Positions 1 through 11,990 of a DNA stretch of 64,000 nt are shown here, piece by piece. A model generated the notes under the pieces. The model saw only the letters and a list, made by a program, of their open reading frames with translations. It was not told the DNA's origin and made no database searches. The stretch covers positions 17,076,902-17,140,901 of the forward strand of contig CM064655.1 in the NCBI GenBank assembly GCA_032717465.1, in the 5' to 3' direction. Position 1 is the stretch's first letter. Each line of letters opens with the position of its first letter. Source of the stretch: Coenobita brevimanus (Eukaryota > Arthropoda > Malacostraca > Decapoda > Coenobitidae). A program made the position numbers and the translations under genes.

Positions 1-740
1 AGCACTATACGAGTATATGAGGAAAACTTGCGGTTGCACAGGTACAGTCACACGCGCGCACACAGTCCATTACACGATTTCAACACACATGCATCAGTCT
101 TCAAACTGTCAAAAGCTTCTCCGTTCGTACATCGCGTGCATGAAGGGCTGTTTCTGGCCATCACACTCCCTCCGAGATGAAAGTTCAGTATTGCAGTGGA
201 CCTAATATACACTGATACAGATACAGATGTGAAGAGGATGAGGGACAGCAGTGGTGGGAGGTCTTAATTCGAGGCTTGCTTTCATAGGATGTGGCTGCAG
301 TCAATGCTAATTATATCCGGTAAATAGAATGGCAGTATCTATAAGGGACCAAAACAAAAAGATGGAAGATGGTGGATCAGGAAGTACAGTAATCAGATGG
401 TTTGGATATAATTACTTCGACTTTACCCATTACTTCACTAGACCCAATCCATATGTCACAAAAACATCCACACTAAAACCATCTTACCAGCCGTGAATGA
501 GACAGCCCTGGCATATACTGTATTCTAATTGGGTTTAGCGTCAAAATTATATCCTAAAGTGTGTGGCACATAGAAGGCTAAAGGGAAGGGGCTAAGTCAG
601 TACCCAGAGTCAGACACATAAAAAAAAAAAAACGTTAATATGTGATAGAGAAAACATGAACTGCCAGTATTGATAAAGAAAACAGAAGTGACTGAAAGAT
701 AATAAGTAAAAATCTCTGTCGACGGCAGGGTGGCTGTATC
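1..740. other. Unique-looking AT-rich stretch, no gene seen
   Basis: Mixed-composition sequence with a short A run near 620-632. I see no convincing coding segment, tRNA fold or tandem repeat. Short open frames here have no recognisable motifs. Confidence 0.5.
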
Positions 741-829
741 CGTAGTGTGATTGTTAGTCTGGTCATCCCGGCGCCAGGTGTGTGTGGACATGTGACGCAT
801 TTCCATGAGGTGACCCTCCAGTCCGCTTC

Positions 830-1200
830 AAGATGCCCACCACCTCTACACCTACGACAACATATCCAAACAACGTATACACCTCCACATCTCCCACACT
901 ACACATACACCTCCACACCTCCCACACTACACACCCACACCACACCACCCTTACTACAGACCCCTCCCCTCCACCTCCACGTTACACACCTCCCACACTA
1001 CACACAATACATCCCTTCATCGCCACCTCCACACCTCCAGTCTATACACCTTCCCTCCTACACGCCCCCGCATTACAAATGCCCGTCCCACCTGCGACCT
1101 CCACACTGTGCACATCCACAATTCTCTCACCCTACACATCTTAACCTCTCACACAACACACTGACGCAATACTCACGTGCCAAACCACCTTCCTACTGCA
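830..1200. repeat. C/A-rich low-complexity block
   Basis: Degenerate runs of CACACCTCC-like words (CTCCACACCTCCCACACTACACA and variants) without a strict period. The open frames across it are Thr/Pro/His-rich translations of the low-complexity DNA and are not supported as genes. Confidence 0.75.
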
Positions 1201-1254
1201 CACTTTACACTAATTTCCACTTTTACACTGGATAAATGGCCGTAGATATGTGCA

Positions 1255-1490
1255 TACAGTAGGAGTACTTTCTGACGTTCCACCCTCATAGTGCAGGGGA
1301 CACCATTTAAACCTCAGGATACTTCCCTGTGGCGAGTAAATTGTCTGACGTTAGGTAGAGTAAAATGGGTACCGTTGATCAGCCCGAGATATAGGGGTTA
1401 CTTAAAGCTTTATTTAGCCATGCAAGTTTAAAAAGTATCTCCCAAACACAGTAAGATCCTCTGGTTGTAGCATAAATAAAACCGTAAAAA
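1255..1490. repeat. Foldback-family remnants (two right arms)
   Basis: Two adjacent pieces match the right arm of the dispersed foldback family described in the findings. The first (to about 1370) carries AAATTGTCTGACGTTAGG followed by GAGTAAAA. The second (about 1393-1485) starts at a GGGGTTA block and ends at GTAGCATAAATAAAAC. Both are highly diverged. The assignment rests on block order, not on an alignment score. Confidence 0.45.
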
Positions 1491-1599
1491 GACTGCAGTG
1501 ATTTGTGCATTGTATCCTGGAGCCAGAGAGTGTGAATGAGGGTAAGGTTATAAATGGCTGTTGAGTCTATTATCCCCTTTCATGGTTCGGTCTGCCAGG

Positions 1600-2960
1600 C
1601 GATGATCAATCCTTCTCCCTTCCCCCTTCTTTGTCCTCCGTCCATCCCTTCTCATCCCCCACTCCTTCATTGTCCTCTGTTCATCCCTTCTTCCCTACCC
1701 CCCCTCCTCCGTCCATCCTTTCCACCTCCCCCACTCTTGCCAACATTTTACCCCTCCCCCCTCCCTCCTGACCTCCCTCCCCCTCCCGCCCTCCCTTCTC
1801 CCCAGTATTCCCCGTTTTTCCATTCTCCTTCTCGTCTTATCCATTCATCAGCTTTCTATCTCTTCTCCATTCCTCCATCTCCCTTCATCCCTTCCACAGT
1901 TCTTTCCTCGTTTCTCCCCTACTTCTCCATCCCTCTCCAAACATCCACTCCCCCTCCATACCTTCATTCCCTCCCCTACATTCCTCTCCTTCCCTTCCTT
2001 CTTTCCTCTCTCCCTGTTCCCAAATTTTCCCTCCCCTATCCAGCCTGCTCCCACGCACCGTCTTCCTCTCTTCCCTTTCCCTTTCTCTCCAGCCTCCTCC
2101 AATCCCCCATTCCTCTCTAGCCTCCTCCCATCCCTTCCCCTCCAACCTCCTCCCATCCTTTCCCCTCCAACCTCCTCCCATCCCCTCATCCTCTTCCTTT
2201 GCAGCCTTCTCTCATCCCTCCCTCGCTCCCTCTTCCTACCATCCATTCCCCTCCCCTCCCTTCTCCTTCCCCTCCGGCCTCCTCCCATCCCTTCTCTTTC
2301 CCCTCCAGCCTCCTCCCATCACTTCTCCTTCCCCTCCAGCCTCCTCCCATCCCTTCTCTTTCCCCTCCAGCCTCCTCCCATCCCTTCACCTTCCCCTCAG
2401 CCTCCTCCCTCCCTTCTCCTTCCCCTCCAGCCTCCTCCCATCCCTTCTCCTTCCCCTCCAGCCTCCTCCCATCCCTTCTCTTTCCCCTCCAGCCTCCTCC
2501 CATCCCTTCTCCTTCCCTCCAGCCTCCTCCCATCCCTTCTCCTTCCCCTCCAGCCTCCTCCCATCACTTCTCCTTCCCCTCCAGCATCCTCCCATCCCTT
2601 CTCCTTCCCCTCCAGCCTCCTCCCATCACTTCTCTTTCCCCTCCAGCCTCCTCCCATCCCTTCTCTTTCCCCTTCCCGATTCGTCCGTCTTACTTCCTCC
2701 ATATTCTTTTTTTTTTTTTTTCAATCTCCTTTCGTCCCTTTCCTTCCCCCCTTCCCTCTATTCCTGTCTTCTCAGTTATCCCTTTTTACCCTCCCCCTTT
2801 CATACGCCCAACCATTTCCATCCCTTTCCTCTATCCTCACTCCCTCTTCCCCCTCCCAATTCTTCCATTGACCCTTTCCATTTCTCCAATCTCCCTCATC
2901 CCTTTCCTTTCCTCCTCCTTATTCTCCCTCCCTCTCCATCCCCTGAATCTCCCTCTAGCC
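1600..2960 (+). repeat. Long polypyrimidine (C/T-rich) tract
   Basis: Almost continuous C/T on the plus strand, built of CCCTTCC, CCTCCC and TTCTCC words, with the 31-bp minisatellite embedded at its centre. Open frames on both strands are Ser/Pro/Leu-rich or Gly/Arg/Glu-rich and come from the composition. Confidence 0.85.
2270..2670 (+). repeat. 31-bp minisatellite in pyrimidine tract
   Basis: About 13 tandem units of a 31-bp motif built on TCCAGCCTCCTCCCATC followed by a TTCTCCTTCCCC-type end. Units differ by C/T substitutions and occasional 1-bp losses. Because 31 is not a multiple of 3, each reading frame cycles through all phases of the repeat, so the long open frame here is not evidence of a protein. 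Confidence 0.85.
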
Positions 2961-2969
2961 TTTGTTGGA

Positions 2970-3002
2970 AAGAGAGAGAGAGAGAGAGGGAGAGAGAGAG
3001 AG
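2970..3002. repeat. (GA)n microsatellite
   Basis: Short GA dinucleotide run with one GGG interruption, closing the purine/pyrimidine block. Confidence 0.9.
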
Positions 3003-3389
3003 CTGTGCGTGTGATGGGGGGTGGGGGTGCATGCGTCCTTACTCTGTGTTCAAATGTGCGTGCTTATGTGTGCATCCTTGGCCGCGCCTCTGCCAGGCTG
3101 CCTGTTGGTGTAGTGAAAATAAACCTTTGCGATGTGTGAATTGTAAGAATGACAAGGAAACGTCATCTTTATACCAATCTCCCGTCCTCTCCCTCTGGAT
3201 GTTTTTTACTTCGTTTTTATTTTTTTAGGCATATTTTTCCATCACTACCACCGAAGCCTCCACCCCGACACAGGAGCGTTGAGCGTGTCTGTATCCCGTT
3301 GAAGTCATCTTAGCACCGAACAGGGCTGGGGAGGAAGGGGGAAAGCAGATGCAAACCATTTAAGCCCTTATATTCCACGACGCAATTTT

Positions 3390-3545
3390 TCTCACTATTT
3401 GTGCAGCAGTCATACATTTTTCTTTTTTTTACACAACTAAGGAAGCATGTCAGTAGTGAAGGGATTAATTAAAACTATATCAAACCCCTCCAGTTATGAT
3501 TCTCCAATACTGAATACATGCGCTTGAGGGTGGCAAAAATAAAAT
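3390..3545. repeat. Foldback-family element (diverged)
   Basis: The left side ends in AGTAGTGAAGGGATT. The centre is AATTAAAACTATATCA. The right arm begins AACCCCTCCAGTTATGATTC, passes through AATACTGAATAC, and ends in GGCAAAAATAAAA. The centre is nearly the same as in the copy at 4630-4755 (AATGAAAACTATATCA), so the two probably share a subfamily. Confidence 0.5.
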
Positions 3546-3549
3546 GCAA

Positions 3550-4547
3550 GTACGTCCTCTGGCTCAAGGCCTAAGTCAAGACCCAATGCACCCCCGGCCT
3601 TGGAACTTACCCTCGGTGTTTGGAGAGAGGCAGGGAGGATCACATTACTTGGAACTGATTGGGTTTACTGTGTAGTCGAGGTGCCCTTTCATGAATGTAC
3701 AAAGTTGGGTATACAAACATGCACCCACCTCCCCCCCTTCCCACCACACACACATTATAGGCTGATGAAGGGAGGTAAGAGAGAGAAGGAAAAGTGACAA
3801 ACATGCAGAGGCTACAGCTGATGTTTGAAGTGAAAGGTGTTCTTCACGCGCGGGTTTACACTGTGTTTGAGGCTCATGCTATTAATTTATAAGGTGCTGT
3901 CAAAATGTATGAATATGCTGAGCTACTTTTACTGACAGCTGAGAAGTTACAGTGCAGTTAAAGTCAACAGAAGCCAGTAATGATTAGTTCAAGATTATCG
4001 TTTAACCACTTTGATGACAGTAGTTTATTTTAAACTTTCTGTCGAGTCGACATTATTCAGCATCGGAATACTGTTTAATAGTAGATGGGATAATGAAGAC
4101 TGTCCTCTCCAGTTCGGAACCCCCCCCCCTCCCCCGTGCAGAATATAATCGTCTCCATGTAGCAAGAATAAAGTGAAAAAAATGCCGTCACCGGATTGAA
4201 GGGGATAAAGCTGGATGTTTACGTTATACCGGCATCGTTCTCTCACTTTGCCCCCTACTGGTACACTTGGAAGCAATCTACATCACCTCTTTCCCCAAAA
4301 TCCAAAGCCACAAGCCAGTTATGTGTGTCACCCCACACTTTCTCTCCCATCACCAAACTTTCAACCCACACACAATATTAAGTTTTGTTTCAGAGCAGAG
4401 TTTCCGTTTACTGGTTTGGGGCTGCGAGAAGGCGGACGGAGGAGTAGTAATTATTGATACTGTGCCATGTTTACCTGTTAATTGCTGTATCATGTAGTCA
4501 GCTGGTAACGTGCCGCATCCGTGTTAGATAGGAGTTAACCCTTTCAG

Positions 4548-4550
<3 letters not shown>
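3550..4550. other. Unique stretch, no gene seen
   Basis: Mixed sequence with a C homopolymer near 4120-4135. Short open frames show no recognisable domain. The GTAGCAAGAATAAAGTG word at about 4159 resembles the outer end of a foldback right arm. Confidence 0.4.
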
Positions 4551-4588
<38 letters not shown>

Positions 4589-4609
4589 TATGTGTGTGTG
4601 TGTGTGTGT
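4551..4609. repeat. (TG)n microsatellite, interrupted
   Basis: TG dinucleotide run with two TATG interruptions. Confidence 0.95.
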
Positions 4610-4629
4610 TTAACAGTGTGTTCTGGTTG

Positions 4630-4755
4630 CCTCCAGGTATTTAAATTCGCCTTTGGAAGAAATATCGTACCAAGCTGGCTAATGAAAACTATATCAAACC
4701 TCTCAAGTTGGAAGACTCACAGGCCGAGTGAAATTGTCTGAAGGTAGGAAGAAAG
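4630..4755. repeat. Foldback-family element (diverged)
   Basis: The left arm is represented by ATTTAAATTCGCCTTTGGAA and ACCAAGCTGGCT. The centre is AATGAAAACTATATCA. The right arm is AACCTCTCAAGTTGGAAG, then GTGAAATTGTCTGAAGG, then TAGGAAGAAAG. Order and spacing fit the family. Confidence 0.5.
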
Positions 4756-5129
4756 AGAAACGAAAAGACCGTCATGGGAGTGAAGTAGCTAAGGAGTGAT
4801 TTTTATAGGCACAAGATATTGGCTGCAGCGTCTGGGGTGAACCATGGGGCTGTGTTCTAGGCAACATAGGAGGTCTCTTAACACACATTCCTCAGTGATT
4901 TATTTTGAAACTAAGAACTCAACATTGTCTTGTATGTTATTTATAGTATTTTGATATTGACATAGTTTACATCAGTAGTATGCAAGAAAATACTGAAGCG
5001 TAATGTGCAGAGTATACTGTACTGTTGAGGAAGAGGTGTTATGAAATGTCCAAGACTGCCAAAAATACGACCCATAAGGCCGTTATTGTCATGTCTCCGT
5101 ATAAGCTGTGTAGGGAAGGTAATGTGCTG

Positions 5130-5350
5130 GATAAGTATAATACACGTGGTTCTTGGCTTTGGACAACACTATCGTAATCCTTTTATGGTCTGGACAACTC
5201 TAGTACTTTATTTCAGCAAACGCCACATTTTTATACAGCTGAGAGTTAGTCATTGGAGTCTGGAGTGTAACCATTTTCGTTCTCATGATCGGGACAACAT
5301 TACTGTTGTATTTCAATTTACGCCGGACGGTTTTATGCAACTGGAGATTT
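5130..5350 (+). repeat. Two tandem left-arm copies of the foldback family
   Basis: Two successive blocks share the order ATGGTCTGGACAAC / ATGATCGGGACAAC, a TTTATTTCAGCAAACGCC / GTATTTCAATTTACGCC segment, and TTTTTATACAGCTGAGAG / TTTTATGCAACTGGAGA. The same arrangement recurs near 50060-50130, which links distant copies. The roughly 100-residue open frame spanning the block follows the repeat and shows no domain. Confidence 0.5.
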
Positions 5351-5559
5351 AGCCTGGGATCCTAAGTGTTAATAGTGTGTAGTATTACACTGACAGGGAA
5401 TCGATGAAGCGAGTTAGGAATGAATAACATATTTCTTATCTGTGATCAGCGTCCGTTGGAGAGGTAATTTTACGTGGAGCGAATCTGGCGGTGATGGTTT
5501 CAAAGAATGTCAAGGCGGCAACAGAGGAAATATTGACTGGGTCCTCTTGAGACTTTCAC

Positions 5560-5728
5560 CATTGTGCAGTGGGGGCGGCGTGCGTTGGACACTGGCAAAC
5601 ACACGTCTTGTTGGCTCCGTACACAGTATCGCAGTCTGCCATAACCCTATTTAATATCACAGAGGTGTCCTCTTGGCCAGCATCCATGTCTGGAGTCGCA
5701 GTTTCACATCGGCAAGGAAGTGTTAAAG
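5560..5728 (-). CDS. Candidate internal exon encoding a cysteine-rich segment (unrecognised)
   Basis: On the minus strand an open segment of about 56 codons follows an acceptor-like sequence (TTACTTAATTTCTGGGTCAG, read 5'-3' on the minus strand). It ends at a GTGAAAGT donor-like site. The predicted peptide has a CRCE cluster near its start, a central acidic stretch (DMDAGQEDTSVILNRV), and a C-terminal ADCDTVYGANKTCVCQCP run, giving six cysteines in about 45 residues. Composition and codon mix look more protein-like than the rest of the window. I do not recognise the family. A secreted or disulphide-bonded domain is possible from the cysteines alone. The frame hits a stop just after the proposed donor, as expected for an internal exon, but chance cannot be excluded. 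The neighbours are a foldback copy on one side and a GA microsatellite on the other. No partner exon was found. Confidence 0.3.
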
Positions 5729-5841
5729 CTGACCCAGAAATTAAGTAAATACACGGTAAATATTCACACACATACACACGTAGTCGTTTCAGTATTTGTA
5801 TCTCTATCTGTTTATCTACCTGTATATATACACACTGTATA

Positions 5842-5867
5842 CAGAGAGAGAGAGAGAGAGAGAGAGA
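5842..5867. repeat. (GA)n microsatellite
   Basis: Simple GA run preceded by a short TATATACAC segment. Confidence 0.9.
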
Positions 5868-5929
5868 TACCGTAGCGTACGTTGTCAGAATAAATGGTGT
5901 TGAACTTGCAAATAAGATCATTGATATTA

Positions 5930-7070
5930 ATTGTAATTCCGTAAAAGACTGCAGCCAGTTGTCAGTCGTACCAGAGCTTACTCTGTTGCAGTGATGAACG
6001 CCATGTCCATTATGTAATGAAAACGATTGTCTTATTTTTATTTGGTTGATTCCGGTACCAAGTGTTGAGCAAGACTATGGTACCTCTCTCTCCATCCCTT
6101 GGCGCCCTGGTTATATATTTACGAACTTTTTTGACCTTATGTTTTGAATAGAATTACTTGTTTATGTTTTTGCTTTACACGTACAGTACACTTCACAGCC
6201 AAACTGGTGTGAACATTAAAGTGATAATAGTTACAGGTGTGGAGATGTGTGTGGTCAGCAGAGTGGTTACCTTACACTCTCAGGCTCTTATGAATCCCTT
6301 TCAGTCAAACATCATCATTTGATGTTACCTGGAATAAATACTTACCATTTACCGACCGTAAGAGATTTAATGATACGAGTATTAACAATCCAATGTCCTT
6401 GCGACTCTTCGGTAAATAAAATCGTTTAGCGTTAATTGGAATAGTAGCGTTGCCCCGACACATAGGTTGGTGTGTGGAAGACACTGGTATCCAGAGATGG
6501 TATTTATAAAGGACTCTATCCAATATGCCGTACATATAATTCTCCAAAAAAGCTGAATTTTTGTTTTGAAATGTTTGGTGGCTTATGAATGAAGACAAAC
6601 ATAAATACAAGCAGTGTTAACGCCTTTAGTCCGGTGACTTGTGTGGTAGTTTGATCTTGCTACCAACAGACGATTGTATTCAACTTAGTAAGATTGTATG
6701 GTACCGAAGAGTTTAATAGAGACTGTCTAACTCTAACCTCACCGGCTCGGAGAAATCAGTCGTAATCAGGGTAGAACTGTCCGGAAGTATAATGAATAAA
6801 GATAATAAAGTACGTAATCGGACAAGAGCATAAACACAACCCAAGGTTAGATGAGTTGATAAATTGGTCCCGTGGTTGTGGATGGAGAAGTGGAGGTGAG
6901 GGGGTAGCATTAACTGTGACTGGAATGAAGCGTTTGATGGCTGTATGAGTGAAGGAAGCATACACAGTCTTCTCCACATCTACAGCCTATGAGAGTGTAT
7001 GATTCAGCCCATGCAGGTGGTTGGGGTGGAGGAGGTGAGGAGGTTGGCAGTCGGGTGGAGCTGCGTCATG
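5930..7070. other. Unique stretch, no gene seen
   Basis: AT-leaning mixed sequence. Words such as AAATCGTTTAG and GGAATAGTAGC near 6418-6450 are reminiscent of the foldback family but too diverged to call. No supported coding segment. Confidence 0.4.
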
Positions 7071-7174
7071 TGCAAAGTTTACCCCCGTGAGTTGCAAGTA
7101 AACCCCCCCCCCCTCCCGTGCACCCTACTCCCTCCTTAGCCTCCACACCACTACCCGCCACGCTGACTTTACCC

Positions 7175-7807
<633 letters not shown>

Positions 7808-7879
7808 CGTTCGCTTGTGTGGCATCAGGTGAAAAGTGCAGAGTACCCATACTACCGTAGGTGTGTACCTAAGTATAGA

Positions 7880-8310
7880 TTGAACCTAAGATTACCAAGA
7901 GTCCTTAAAACTCCTTCATGCAAAGGACCTAATTTCTACTTTGTTCGTGCTATCTCCGAACGATTTAACTTTATTCAGCTCTGGTATCGAAGGAGTTGGT
8001 GAAAGCAATATGTAACTTCATACAATGACTCTATTCACGTCTGGTATGGAAGTTGATGAGGGCAAATTATTAACCCCTTTCGAAAAGTCTCTCTTAATTT
8101 GAACAGGATGCTGAGAAGATAGCAGAAAGCAAGAATCAACTTTAAATTGTCCTCTGGCTGTGTTAACAGTATCAGTTTCTCACCTGAATGAAATCGGTCG
8201 GCGTCAGCTGGAATAGTGAAAGTCTTCCCAAATGTGGTAGGGTTAATAGTGACAGAATTGTCGCACAGGCTTCTGTGACTCACTTTGAGGTGAATAAAAT
8301 CTGTCTGCAT
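7880..8310. repeat. Cluster of diverged foldback-family pieces
   Basis: Left-arm words (GTTCGTGCTATCTCCGAACG and TTTATTCAGCTCTGG, about 7940-7985) are followed by right-arm words (AACCCCTTTCGAAAAGTC, CTCTCTTAATTTGAACAG, GAAAGCAAGAATCAAC, about 8075-8140). A further pair lies around 8185-8310 (GAATGAAATCGGTCGGCG and GGTGAATAAAATCTGTCTGC). The cluster probably derives from two or more inserted copies. Confidence 0.45.
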
Positions 8311-8439
8311 TTAGATGTAATAAAACACCAAAGAAATCCTCACCGCGAGAGGGTTAAGTGTGCGTGTGACGTGTAGGCGCCCCCGAGTCCCTGTGAAAGT
8401 AAGACCACACTACTTTAAGACCCCTTTATCCCTTGAGAC

Positions 8440-8730
8440 CCGTGGGCTGGAGAGGAGGCCAGGTGGAGTGGCCGTGGAGGTGGAGATTTGCTTGAACTGA
8501 GTTGGAGGTGTGACTAGAATGTTGTGGTGGTGGATTAAGTGGATGTACTGTGGTGGTGTGACCAGACTGTGATAGAAGTAGAGGTGTGGCTGAATATGGA
8601 TGTAGAGTGAGAAGGTGGAAATTTTTCTGGGCTTTGGTGGAGGTGGATTGTGGAGATGAAGATGTAACTGGGCTGTGGTGGTGGTGGAGGTGTGACTGGA
8701 TCGTGGAATATTCATAGTCTGATGTGCGAG
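8440..8730. repeat. Degenerate GTGGAGGTG-rich block
   Basis: G/T-rich low-complexity sequence with repeated GTGGTGGAGGTGTGACTGG-like words at irregular spacing. Confidence 0.6.
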
Positions 8731-8793
8731 CGTGGAAAGTGAAAACCTGGGAATGTGTCGAATGCATTTGCGTGTAGCCCCTTCAGTAGGATG

Positions 8794-8795
<2 letters not shown>

Positions 8796-8863
<68 letters not shown>
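8796..8863. repeat. (TG)n microsatellite
   Basis: Perfect TG run of about 34 units. Confidence 0.97.
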
Positions 8864-8864
<1 letters not shown>

Positions 8865-9074
8865 TACAATCAGACAGTCTTATTCTATACAGGAGAGACC
8901 TCTTGTAGTTACTGGGTCAGTGAAAGACCTCTCTAACTTCCTGTGTTTGAAGTCCCTCCTATCTGAATAGTCTTGTTGGGAGAGACGGTAGCCACTGAAA
9001 ATGAAATATAGAAAATGTCATCGATCTGAAGAAAAATAAGACATGTACACATGAGTTGATGGTAAAGAAATATA

Positions 9075-9078
<4 letters not shown>

Positions 9079-9108
<30 letters not shown>
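9079..9108. repeat. (AT)n microsatellite
   Basis: Perfect AT run, preceded by a TATATAC segment. Confidence 0.95.
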
Positions 9109-9112
<4 letters not shown>

Positions 9113-9719
9113 TGATTGTGAGGGATTTAAGAGATATAATATTGAGCAGCAGCACCGCTGCTGTGTGTTCTGGGGAATATGTACAATATACTGACTTGTG
9201 GTTATCCAGACTGGGGAAGGAGGGGATGCGAGACGATAGTTAATTAACACCTTCCATTCTTTTCGTGTGTGAGAAAATGTTTTGTAGCTTGATAGCATAT
9301 GCAATAGCTAACCTAAGTAATTGTTTTGGGAGGAGGGTCTTGCAGGAATTATTACACGGATTTGGCTCTGTCTGAATGTATTTTTTAAAAATTCCGGGTT
9401 ATACCTTCATGTAGGTGTATTGATCATGAGGGATTATAGATTTGTCATATTCTGGAGGATGCTCGTAAAATATCCTTTGGATGAAGTGTTCTATAAGTGA
9501 TTTGTTTTGTTTGGGCTTGTTTTTGAAATGTAAAACTTTTAGGTACAGGTATATTTTGTAAAGTTGGGTGGATGGAGGCACAGGGATGTGTGTTAGCTAG
9601 TGACACACATGCTTGGGGATGTGATGTATACTGCATGTTGTTTTGTCACCCGTATGGAAACATGGCCGCTACCCAGCCTGCACACTGAATCATGTACCTT
9701 ATCACAGCACTTTACAGAC

Positions 9720-10620
9720 TGTCACAGTCTTCTTCACATCATACGCTCACATCCCTGTACATTCCACACACTGCATAGCTCCACACATCTCCCATTACAC
9801 AGCCCCACACCCTACACAGCTCTCACACCCCATGCTCTACACATCTCCATACACCCCACATCCTCTAGACCACCGCTTACACTCCCCACACTCTACTCAA
9901 TCCCACACCCCTCGCACACTACACAGCCCCACCCACCTCGCACTCTACACAGCCCCACACACCTCGCACTGTACATAGCCCCACACACACATCACACACT
10001 TCACGCCCCGCACACGTCACACTCTTCACGCCCCACACACCTCACATTCTACACAGCTCCATACATCTAACACCTTCTACAGCTCACACCTACACAGACG
10101 TTTCCCTCTTAGTCGATCCACTCTACATAGTCATGGACTAGTCTTATATTGTCCTTGCTTTCTTGCCTGTTGTCATTCCCCGTCACCACCTCTCCGTCAT
10201 CCCGTGACATTCCCCATCACAATCTCTACTCTCCCCCATCACCACCCCTCTACACAACACCACCTTTATCCTCCCCCATCACCCTTCCATCCATCACCAC
10301 CATCCCTGCCTTCCCCCATCGCCACTCAGCCACCCTTCGCCACTCCTCCATCCCTCTCCACTGCTCGTCGATCCCCCGTCAACTGATGGCAATTATACAC
10401 ATTTTTAAGGTTCTGTCATCTTTTCCTACCCCTGTTCCCCTATCACCATCACCTCCACCACAACCATCCCTGTTTACTTCCCGCCACATCAGCATCGCAC
10501 AGTCCTATCCCATCACCTCCACCCCTCCATCCTTTCACCCCTCTCCACCGACTTTCCATCCCACACCATTATCACCCCATCATCCCCCACTACCACTACT
10601 CTGTCCCTGTTCACTTCCCC
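9720..10620. repeat. C/A/T-rich block with 26-bp tandem repeat
   Basis: From about 9780 to 10070 a motif built on CTCGCACTCTACACAGCCCC recurs; clear units begin at 9911, 9937 and 9963 (26-bp spacing). From 10150 to 10620 it grades into CATCACC/CCTCC low complexity. The translations (His/Thr/Pro/Ser-rich) are composition artefacts. Confidence 0.75.
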
Positions 10621-10802
10621 ACACAACAGTCAGGATCGGCTTGTGAGCAGATGGACCTCCCAGGCGGCCGTGTGTGCGCTATGACAGTTGCTCTTAATTC
10701 AGACCGAAGGCATCGACCAGGCACGTGCTAAAGTGGCCCGTAGTGCCGGGGTCATTAAGGCTGGATAGGGAGAGACCGCGGAAGATTGGCAGTTTGACAG
10801 TA

Positions 10803-11120
10803 TTAGAGATGGAGTGGTTCCGCATCAGTGGCTGCATGTGCGGTGTGCGGGACAGAGATAGATGAATGACTGTGTGTAGAGGATGTAATCACCAGAAGCA
10901 AATACTGACTGCTGTTTGCCCCGATGGTGTCAGTTTCCTTGGGTAGAGTGAGAGCAAGCACAGTTATATTTGTGCTGGAGGGGAAGCCTTCAGGCCGTGG
11001 CACTGATCTAACTTGGCAGCTTCGATAGTGACGACCCGAAAGGGAGGTGCTGGACTGTAAGAAACGAGCAACTTCAGCCTGCAGTCCACAGAGTTCACGT
11101 CCAAATAAGCCTGGGGTCAC
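10803..11120 (-). other. Unassigned open segment, weakly protein-like
   Basis: The minus strand is open for about 105 codons with mixed composition (for example RELCGLQAEVARFLQ, ending near SSQYLLLVITSS). An acceptor-like CTCGTTTCTTACAG lies inside it, so a shorter exon starting there is possible. No domain is recognised and no partner exon was found. It is listed because it is one of few open segments not explained by simple repeats. Confidence 0.15.
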
Positions 11121-11439
11121 AACGCTAACAGGAATCGATCACCACCTCCCAAATGTCAAATAGTGAAATCAGATTCGCGACTGAAAAGACTAGGAACTTT
11201 ACCGATCGCTGCCGTCAGTCATGAGTCCCTAGTTTGACTGCATTCTGTCTACTTTAATGTAGCTAGGTCAAAATTGCCGCCTCGCCATCAAGAATGCTGA
11301 GTTGCAACAAGAAAATGACACCAAAATGACAGTAGAATATGATGCTGGCTGTAGTGTGGTCTTGTTCAGTCAGTGAGCTGCGGGAAGCATACTGCAAAAG
11401 GATGAAAATCTCCAAGTTAAGGGGGACAAGTCATTGTGT

Positions 11440-11990
11440 GGTGCAGTATGGTGTGTGGCGTGGTGTGGTGTGATGTAGAATAGCGCGGTGTGTTGAGACA
11501 TGGTATGGTATGGTGTGGTGCGACGTAGTATGGTGCGTGGTGTGGTGCAGCATCGTATGGTATGTGGTGTGATGCGGCGTCGTATGGTGTGCAGTGTGGT
11601 GTGGTGTCCTATGGTGTGTGGTACGGTTTGGCGTCGTATGGTGTGTGGTGTGGTGTGGTGTTGTATGGTGTGTAGTGTGGTGCAGCGTCGCATGGTGTGT
11701 GGTGTGGTGCGGCATGGTATGGTATGGTGTGGTGCGACGTAGTATGGTGTGTGGTGTGGTGCAGCGTCGTATGGTATGTGGTGTGGTGCGGCGTTGTATG
11801 GTGTGTGATGTGGTGTGGTGTTGTATGGTGTGTGGTGTGGTGCGACATCATATGGTGTGTGGTGTGGTGCGGCATCGTATGATGTGTGGTGTGGTGCGGC
11901 ATCGTATGGTGTGTGGTGTGGTGCGGCGTCGTATGGTGTGTGGTGTGGTGTGGCATCGTATGGAGTGAGGTGTGGTGTAGTGTAGTGTAA
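11440..11990. repeat. 27-bp G/T-rich minisatellite
   Basis: About 20 tandem units of a 27-bp motif (GCGGCATCGTATGGTGTGTG followed by GTGTGGT), with variants GCGGCGTC, GTGTTGTATGG and GCAGCGTCG. The period is a multiple of 3, so frames stay open on both strands. The minus strand reads a nine-residue PYDAAPHHT-type repeat within a 280-codon frame (11370-12212). I treat this as non-coding. Confidence 0.9.
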
